DNA of 64,000 bases from contig CAJNDS010002501.1 of assembly GCA_905221605.1 (NCBI GenBank), forward strand, positions 1,016,001-1,080,000, given 5' to 3'. The stretch is from Symbiodinium natans (lineage: Eukaryota > Sar > Dinophyceae > Suessiales > Symbiodiniaceae). This document shows, piece after piece, positions 57,000-64,000 of this stretch (position 1 is its first letter; each line of letters opens with the position of its first letter). The notes under the pieces are model-generated. The model saw only the letters and a list, made by a program, of their open reading frames with translations. It was not told the origin of the DNA and did no database searches. A program made the translations under genes and the position numbers.

Positions 57000-57175
57000 T
57001 TGTATCCAATGTTGATAGATTCGCGCCAAGGGCCTGAAAAGTCCGACTGGAAGACCCCATTCAAAGGTAAAAGAGTAGAGGCTCCACTTCTGTCCTTCAG
57101 TGCTTGGCCGCCCTCAGAAGCACAAGTACTGCGGCATCTCTTTAGGTTTTGTGCCGCCCTCATACGCAGTGGTAG
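57000..57175 (-). CDS. possible minus-strand exon (gene 57.7-55.5 kb)
   Basis: The minus frame reads CASEGGQALKDRSGASTLLP then LNGVFQSDFSGPWRESINIG and YKLYAKNTS. Plus frames are open too but look less natural. Confidence 0.35.
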
Positions 57176-57483
57176 GCTTGCTCCGCGCTGCCTTCAGTGC
57201 TGGAACTCCTTCGGCAAAGGTAGTGTCATGACAGAAAGAATGAGACGAAAGCAACAGGTGAACAGATAAGGCTTCTGGGGGCAATCATGCGCCCATGTCT
57301 TCTCTTTCCAGTGAAATTTCAGCATCGGGGCTTAACTAGGATGAGGTGATAGTGTACATAGGGATTGCAAGGCTCGACGGTTGGTGCATGTTCAGGCACC
57401 GCATTTGGAGTTGATCGTGAACACACGGACGTCGACAGAAGACAATTTTCACCAAATCCAGCACATGCTCGGTGGGTGACCGA

Positions 57484-57741
57484 TCACGACCGCAACAACA
57501 CAATGAAGCCCTGCAAATCCACAATCCCAAACAAACCAAGAACGTCTCCCCGGAATTGCCTCGTCAAGGTTCTGGCTGCTGGAACCGCGACCTGAAGACC
57601 GTCCGAGTACTGCTGCTGCGCTCGAAAGTGCACCTGGGCAATGTCAAAGCCTACCAACAATGGTCTCTTGCGGACGTACTTCTGGATTGGTCTGAGCTTT
57701 GGTGATTGATGGTTGCATGCAGACAAATTTGTCAGCAGCAA
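57484..57741 (-). CDS. possible minus-strand exon (gene 57.7-55.5 kb)
   Basis: The minus frame reads LRPIQKYVRKRPLLVGFDIA, QVHFRAQQQYSDGLQVAVPA and ARTLTRQFRGDVLGLFGIVD before a stop. The plus strand is open as well (LSPELPRQGSGCWNRDLKTV). It abuts the large AC tract. Confidence 0.35.
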   Translation of the reverse strand: MLLTNLSACNHQSPKLRPIQKYVRKRPLLVGFDIAQVHFRAQQQYSDGLQVAVPAARTLTRQFRGDVLGLFGIVDLQGFIVLLRS

Positions 57742-57816
57742 CGCACAGAAACCTGTAGCATGATGTGTCTAAGCCTTAGAAACAGTAATCCCAATTTCGT
57801 TCCCAGACTAGATGCA

Positions 57817-58960
<1,144 letters not shown>

Positions 58961-58997
58961 AGATGTTTCAAACCAGTTCTTGTTGTACCCGTATGTG

Positions 58998-59094
58998 TTT
59001 CCGCAGAATGCAACATCACAGAGCCCCTATAGAAGCGTCTGAGGAATGGTTCTGCATCAAAGAGTCCGAATCTTGGCTGTCGTTTGAGAAGTTA
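58998..59094 (+). CDS. possible exon
   Basis: The plus frame reads APIEASEEWFCIKESESWLS then FEKLVFF, acidic and aromatic. A G run follows at 59118-59134. Confidence 0.4.
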
Positions 59095-59207
59095 GTTTTT
59101 TTTGTAGGCTTCGTAGCGGGGGGGGGGGGGGGGGTGCATCCTACTACTTCAATTTCAAGGCCTCAAAACCCCTCATGCACTGCACCCTACAGCCCTTTAT
59201 CCCCCCA

Positions 59208-59280
59208 AAAAGCCCGCGACGTTTCTGTTGTGGAGGACACAGGTGTGCAAGAGGACCTGCCACTCCCTAAACTGAGTTAG
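59208..59280 (+). CDS. possible terminal exon
   Basis: In the same long plus frame, after the G run: KARDVSVVEDTGVQEDLPLP then KLS and a stop (TAG). If the G run is intronic, this could be the last exon of the gene. Confidence 0.35.
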
Positions 59281-59639
59281 CACAAAGTTATCTCCTCCGT
59301 CACACAAGTAAGTTGCGGCAATGCTCGTGACCGGAGTTCCCTATTTATAAGCCCCAAAATTTTATAAGCCCTAAACCCTGGACCCTTAACCAGGAGAACA
59401 TTAAGGGGATCAGCACTGACCACCTCTTGATTCTCCGCTCCGCCCTAGCTTTCGACTCTGAAGCCTGCACGCTCAGACTATGGCAGCTCATGGTTTCTGG
59501 TTTAAGGGGCTTAGGTGTTCAAGGGTGTATAGGGTTTGGGGTTGAAGGTTTAGGGCTAGGGGTGATCATCATCACAGGCCACTCGAACGAAAACTGCTCA
59601 ACCTGCCCATACCTACAGCCCTTTAATTCAGGATGGAAT

Positions 59640-59742
59640 ACCCCCCCCTCCCCCCCCCCCCCCCCCTCCTCCCCTCTCCCCCCCCCCTCCCTCCCCCCCT
59701 CCCCCCCTCCTCCCCCTCTCCCCCTCACCCCCCTGCCCCCGT
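59640..59742. repeat. C-rich tract
   Basis: C runs with T interruptions, about 100 bp. Confidence 0.9.
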
Positions 59743-60180
59743 TGTTTCTGGAAGGAGAGCGACGGTTTGCGCGCACTGGTGCAGAGGCACGTATCTGCCG
59801 CAGTCACCTTCTGAAGGGAACTTTATACACCTTAAGTAAGGCGAACTCTGAGACATCTACGCACTGTAATCATGGGGTTTGGAGGCCTTGGCTTCAGGCG
59901 CGCACTTGCAGTTCCATCTATTTGTTTGTTGTTGGGGAGGGGTGCATGAGGGCCTGAAGTAGAGGAACATGATCCTACTAGAATTGGGGATGAGGTTTTC
60001 TGGAGACGTTCCGCACGTTGCAAAGGTTCCGAAAGGGTTTTTACGCCAGGACTGCAGGTTCACCAGAGTATGCCAAAGGGTCTGACCAAAAAACCAGCAA
60101 AGCCTCAGCAGAGGATGTCCTAAACCCTAAACCCTAAGAGAGGCGTGGGGACTAAGAGGTTGGGGCCTTAGGGCTGCAGA

Positions 60181-60310
60181 GTGCCCTTGACCGCAGTTGA
60201 GGTGGAAATCTGCGGATATCCAAGACCAGACGGATGTGCCCGGCACGAAGACATCGGACTCGGCGACGAAGCCGGTGGCCAGCTACAGTGTTGCCTTTGG
60301 GCTGCCAGCG
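60181..60310 (+). CDS. likely exon
   Basis: The plus frame reads PLTAVEVEICGYPRPDGCAR then HEDIGLGDEAGGQLQCCLWA, acidic and Cys-containing, after a CCCTAAA patch. A following Leu-rich stretch could be membrane or intron. No family. Confidence 0.4.
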
Positions 60311-60529
60311 TTTTTTTCCCTTCGCCCTCGTGTTTGCTGATTTTGTTGAAGCCGGATGCTTCCTTGCATTCTGCCCGAGTCTCGCTTCAGGCGAGTTTTT
60401 TTAAAGCCCTTCTGATCGCTGTTCGTTGCTTTATACATCCTGTTGAATATAGAAAAAGAAACAAATATGTAAATAGATATATCAAGCATTGAATATGTAC
60501 ATACACACGTATGTGTATATACATAAACA

Positions 60530-60560
<31 letters not shown>

Positions 60561-60572
60561 ATATATATATAT
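60530..60572. repeat. AAAT and TA microsatellite
   Basis: About eight AAAT units followed by a TA run. Confidence 0.9.
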
Positions 60573-60635
60573 ATACACATACATCTGTACACGTTCTTGC
60601 AGAGGTTCAGTGGTTGCATCACGCAGCTAATCAAT

Positions 60636-60800
60636 CTTGAGATGCTTGTAGCCCAACGACAATTACGCATCTTTCTGACACCTTGACATGTGGTGGCAAA
60701 CGTAGTCTTTCCAAGTCGGCAAGCCTCTTCAGCGTCCAGCTTCATGACGTCACTGCTTCCATGTAGTTTTCGAAAACTATATTCTGATTTGCGTGAAAGG
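60636..60800 (-). CDS. possible minus-strand exon
   Basis: Two minus frames compete: SWTLKRLADLERLRLPPHVK then VSERCVIVVGLQASQD with stop, and HGSSDVMKLDAEEACRLGKT. Both look natural; plus frames are weaker. Confidence 0.35.
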
Positions 60801-61037
60801 ATTAGCGGTTGGCAGGGTTTTGGGAAAGGGAGCATGGAGCAACCGAACAACCCCCAGTTCTCAATTCTTGAAGCTTAGTGGAACGTTTGCCCGCTGCAGT
60901 GCTTTTTCGGATTTCAAAGCATCAAGTGAGCTTGTACTTCACAAGGCCATCCTTCTTGTCTTGGATCCTAAACCCTAAACCCTAAACCCCAAACCCAGAG
61001 GACCTTCGGATCTCGAGTCGGTATTCTTTGGACAATC

Positions 61038-61258
61038 TTGATGCTCGATGCTGCGGGAATTTCTGAACAATCTCAAGGCCCCAAACTCTACACCCTGATC
61101 CCTACAATGCCCTACAACCCTCAATCCTCGAAGGCCCATCCTCGACCCTCGAAGTGTGAGCCCCACTCAAGGTACACTCGAGCCTCAGAGAGCTTCGCCG
61201 GAATTTCGTCGCCACCTCACCGTTCGTGATGCTCGCTCCAAAGAAGCAGGCCCAGGGT
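61038..61258 (+). CDS. two possible exons
   Basis: About 61038-61075 reads MLDAAGISEQSQ; about 61166-61255 reads PQRASPEFRRHLTVRDARSK then EAGP. Telomere-like DNA follows at 61265-61333. Confidence 0.35.
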
Positions 61259-61279
61259 GCAGGAGTTTAGGGGGTTTAG

Positions 61280-61333
61280 AATTTAGGGTTTAGGGTTTAG
61301 GGTTTAGGGTTTAGGGTTTAGGGTTTAGGGTTC
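61280..61333. repeat. TTTAGGG array
   Basis: About seven perfect units. Confidence 0.9.
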
Positions 61334-61396
61334 GGGGTCCCAAGGATTGGGATCCTGTACGCGCGCGACCTCAGCTTCCATAATAGTAAATCATGC

Positions 61397-61615
61397 GTGA
61401 GGTATGCGGGCCATCACCAGGACCAAGTTTGTCCCCTCAAGCATGGCCCCCTGTGTCCACGAGATTCGAGGCTTGACTTTGATGCACCGAAGCAGTCATG
61501 CTCTGCCCAAGGCCCAAGGCAGTTTGAAAAATGGCTCTTCTTGAAAGTTGCTTTATTGCAGAAGAGTATTGCGCCTGCAGATGATTTTTGGAGCTTCTTC
61601 TCTAGCTGCATCTAA
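61397..61615 (+). CDS. possible exon or ORF
   Basis: A plus frame with stop: AQGPRQFEKWLFLKVALLQK then SIAPADDFWSFFSSCI. Natural C-terminal half. The minus strand also has a 65-codon frame. Confidence 0.35.
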   Translation: MRYAGHHQDQVCPLKHGPLCPRDSRLDFDAPKQSCSAQGPRQFEKWLFLKVALLQKSIAPADDFWSFFSSCI

Positions 61616-61641
61616 GTTGTTAAACCCTAGACCCTGACAAC

Positions 61642-61735
61642 TTGGGATGCTCCCCCTTATACTTGCTGTCCTTAATAGGGATTATTGTACCCCCCCCTAC
61701 TAGAATCCCTATGAAGGACTGTAAGTATAACCCAA
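61642..61735. mobile_element. MITE-like element, family A copy 8
   Basis: TTGGGATGCTCCCCCTTATA at the left, core AATAGGGATTATTGTACCCC, right part GAAGGACTGTAAGTATAA. The right end is truncated (CCCAAG instead of GGGGGAACATCCCAA). Confidence 0.8.
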
Positions 61736-61859
61736 GTGACAACCCTGAATCCCAATGCCTCCAGGGGCATTGCCGCCGTAGTTGAGGCATCAAGCTGAGC
61801 TCTGAAAGCTGAGGTTCCTGGAGCTCAAGTCGGAATCTAGGGTTTAGAGGGTTTAGGGG

Positions 61860-62049
61860 TGTTGGGTGCAGGGAAGATCCAGTCATCAACACCTCTCCGG
61901 TGTTCATCCACCCTCTTTGTCCTAAGTATTGGCTGTTGACGAGCTGCGGGCTGAAGATATGAAAATGTTTCTGTGTTTGTTAAAGACATTCTAAGCATGC
62001 CATGCTCGGATTTGCTTTTAGAGTCGCGATTTCTTGGCTCGCCTGGCAC
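61860..62049 (-). CDS. likely minus-strand exon (gene 63.25-61.86 kb)
   Basis: The minus frame reads EPRNRDSKSKSEHGMLRMSL, TNTETFSYLQPAARQQPILR and TKRVDEHRRGVDDWIFPAPN. Basic and polar, possibly disordered. The CCCTAAA array 62092-62161 would lie in the intron upstream of it. Confidence 0.45.
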
Positions 62050-62091
62050 TACGACGGTATGGAGGTAGACGTCTTGCAGGGTCTCAGGATT

Positions 62092-62161
62092 AAACCCTAA
62101 ACCCTAAACCCTAAACCCTAAACCCTAAACCCTAAACCCTAAACCCTAAACCCTAAACCCT
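62092..62161. repeat. CCCTAAA array
   Basis: Ten perfect units between two minus-strand exons. Confidence 0.95.
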
Positions 62162-62388
62162 CTTGCCCTGCAGGCAGCAGCAGCGGACGAGTCAGGGCCG
62201 AGCAGCTTTGTCAGGCGGGCCCGGATGGCTTCGGGTTTGGCAACTAGACCCTCGACCCACAGCCGATACAATGATACAACCGGTTTCTGAGGAGTGATAG
62301 TAGGAGAGGAGTTTTTTCCAAGAGTCACAAAACCCAGAGAGCTTTTGGGACTTCGTGGAGACACGGTTCCTTCTTCGGGGACCAACAC
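62162..62388 (-). CDS. likely minus-strand exon (gene 63.25-61.86 kb)
   Basis: The minus frame reads TVSPRSPKSSLGFVTLGKNS, SPTITPQKPVVSLYRLWVEG, LVAKPEAIRARLTKLLGPDS and SAAAACRA. The middle has a good helix (RLWVEGLVAKPEAIRARLTK). Ends in TTTAGGG repeat in the sense direction. Family unknown. Confidence 0.5.
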
Positions 62389-62521
62389 ACCACATAAACA
62401 TAAAGATCCTATCTCCGGGGATCTGCGCCCACCATCATCCAGCCTTTCCAGGGAGGAGCTATTTCATCTACATGCGCGCATGGGCATCTCTTGTTAGTGT
62501 GTCGGTCTCATTTTAGGGGGA

Positions 62522-62790
62522 TCATGACTGCACAGTGAGGATTCCGTAGGTGTCGTGCCTTACTTGCATCACCACAAGGCAGGGGATTCTTGGCGGGAAA
62601 AAAATCGTAGGATCTTTACGTGATAGGTAAATCACAAGCGACAAAAAATCTTGTAGGATCTTTATGTGGGTGCCAAAAACCAAGGGAACGTCAAGGAAAA
62701 CGCAAACCCACGCAAGGATCCCACTAAAAAAAACCCAGGATTCCGCAGCTGGTTTCTGCGACTCTGGTGCCCCAAGATACGACCGTTCCA
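62522..62790 (-). other. AT-richer segment with direct repeat, probably intron
   Basis: An 89-codon minus frame rich in Phe/Ile/Leu exists but looks like chance. GTAGGATCTTTA occurs twice (62606 and 62653). Confidence 0.4.
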
Positions 62791-62879
62791 TAAAACTCTA
62801 GACTCTCTAGATTGCTGCTCCCTCTCCTGCAGCAGTAGGAAAGCACCCATGCCAGCTAATTGATAACGCTGCGGCACGT

Positions 62880-63253
62880 GTGCCTGTAGAGACTGTCCTG
62901 GATACCTGCAAGATCTTTATGCGAAAATGTCTTTTTACCTGTCCGATTTCTTCCCTACTTCTGCCAATCTGCTTCCCAATGTCTACACGCACTGGACTTT
63001 TGGGAAGGGCTTGTTTAGGACATCCAGGGTTTTCTGCGGCTTTCTGTCCTGTGTCTGCGTGCGATGAGGCAGGTTGCGAAACTAGCGTTTTCAAAACTAG
63101 ATCGGGCGAAAAGTCGTCAATGCAGACAGTGCCTACTTCGAAATGCCCGAAACCCCAATAAGTAGCTATATGAAGCGGATGAACCCTAACTAGCCCCGCC
63201 TCTTCAGCTTCCCTGGGCACAGATTCGTGCTGAAGACACCTCTCCGCGCTCAA
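62880..63253 (-). CDS. likely minus-strand exon(s), 5' part of the gene 63.25-61.86 kb
   Basis: Minus frame of 148 codons (62807-63253), not repetitive: EEAGLVRVHPLHIATYWGFG, HFEVGTVCIDDFSPDLVLKT, LVSQPASSHADTGQKAAENP and VDIGKQIGRSREEIGQVKRH. A start at 63253 (MSAERCLQHESVPREAEEAG) is possible. This is one of the longer clean frames in the window. No domain recognised. Confidence 0.5.
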
Positions 63254-63369
63254 GCCCTAAACACCCAAAGATTAATAGCGTAGAAGCGGCTCAGAGACAT
63301 TCCCGAACTCCCGACCTAACCCTCCCGCCAAAAACACCCCTCAAGAAGCCTAGGAGCTCTGAATCCTAG

Positions 63370-63502
63370 AGTTTGGGGTTCAGGGTTCAGGGTTCAGGGT
63401 TCAGGGTTCAGGGTTTAGGGTTTAGGGTTTAGGGTTTAGGGTTTAGGGTTTAGGGTTTAGGGTTTAGGGTTTAGGGTTTAGGGTTTAGGGTTTAGGGTTT
63501 GG
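63370..63502. repeat. TTCAGGG block followed by long TTTAGGG array
   Basis: Five TTCAGGG units then about 14 perfect TTTAGGG units. TTCAGGG is also an alveolate telomere variant. The block order again shows local homogenisation. Confidence 0.95.
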
Positions 63503-63540
63503 GGTGCCCTATAAACACTGAGCCCAAACTCGCCTGCGCA

Positions 63541-63622
63541 GGAAGGCACGAACGTTTGCAAGCTCTGCTCGCTCGGTCTGGAGCACAGCGACTGCAGCAG
63601 TGAGTTGGAAGAAGAGCACCAA
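63541..63622 (+). CDS. likely exon with Cys/His cluster
   Basis: After GCCTGCGCAG the frame reads EGTNVCKLCSLGLEHSDCSS then ELEEEHQGP. The C-x2-C...H-x2-C spacing suits a small zinc-binding site, but one half-cluster is not enough to name a family. Bracketed by telomere-like DNA on both sides. Confidence 0.4.
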
Positions 63623-64000
63623 GGCCCGGGTTTTAGGTTTTAGGGTTTAGGGTTTAGGGCTTAGGGTTTAGGGTTTCGGGTTTCGGGTTGGGGTTTAGGG
63701 TTTGGCGTTTAGGGTGTTTCTTTGTTCTCGTTCTCACTATTGCTTGTAGTAGTTATTAGTCGGTTCAGGGCTTGACCTCTATGTAGGCTTCCATGCAATT
63801 TGGGCATTCTCTTATTTTCAGGCAAACCCTAAATCCAAAACTTGTAGGGTTTGGGGTTAAACCCTATAAGCCCTAAACCCCAAAAGTAGGACTATGGATT
63901 TTGCACTTTGGGAGAGCCATTGAGCTATAGCAGGATTTCGGACTGAGATTGATACGGATCCGCTCCTTCACTTTTCCAGAAGCTCGAGCAAGTTTCGCCC

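Noticed and set aside
59519-59957. Pro-rich and Gly/Glu-rich frames near 59.6 kb
   Set aside because: They come from the C-rich tract at 59640-59742.

Overview
The window looks like nuclear DNA of a dinoflagellate or a close alveolate relative. Three things point there: (i) Arabidopsis-type telomere heptamers (TTTAGGG/CCCTAAA) are scattered through nearly all 64 kb in both orientations; (ii) coding sequence is cut into exons of about 35-200 nt; (iii) some introns seem to start with GC or GA instead of GT. There is no bacterial signature: no operons, no ribosome binding sites, no long uninterrupted genes. The species cannot be named from this sequence. Most long open frames are artefacts of simple repeats or of telomere-like DNA, which translates to runs such as NPKPQTLNPKP.

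The layout is a mosaic of short GC-rich unique islands of about 60-200 bp, separated by degenerate telomere-like DNA. By reading the islands in all frames and requiring splice phases to match, I could chain several into genes. The best is a protein-kinase-like gene on the + strand at 49.9-55.3 kb (beta3-alphaC, hinge, alphaE, catalytic loop, DFx, activation segment/APE and alphaF). Its key residues are altered: VIR for the VAIK lysine, HGD for HRD, DFD for DFG. Other phase-consistent gene pieces of unknown function lie at 11.4-11.94 kb (+, with stop), 15.30-15.87 kb (+, with stop), 20.45-21.08 kb (+) and 38.7-40.6 kb (+). Unchained exon groups lie at 40.9-43.8 kb (+), 46.56-46.87 kb (-), 49.17-49.63 kb (-), 55.5-57.7 kb (-) and 61.86-63.25 kb (-). 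Many single islands read as likely exons but could not be chained.

Region by region: 0-6 kb, telomere-like DNA with exon islands; 6.18-7.47 kb, a recent 646-bp tandem duplication; 7.6-9.3 kb, homogenised telomere-variant arrays; 9.36-9.85 kb, an unusual array of about 22 short units in both orientations; 10-12 kb, a stretch almost free of telomere repeats with a two-exon gene end; 12-22 kb, poly-G tracts, long telomere arrays and genes; 22-38 kb, sparse islands, simple repeats and several small inverted-repeat elements; 38-57 kb, the most gene-rich part; 57.8-58.3 kb, a 500-bp AC tract; 58-64 kb, more islands and a minus-strand gene.

Small non-autonomous inverted-repeat elements (MITE-like) are frequent. 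One family of about 100 bp with ends TTGGGATGTTCCCCC occurs at least eight times. The main biological idea is that introns here are largely built from telomere-like repeats, often TTTAGGG in the 5' half and CCCTAAA in the 3' half, so they could fold on themselves. Function is unassigned for nearly every gene except the kinase.
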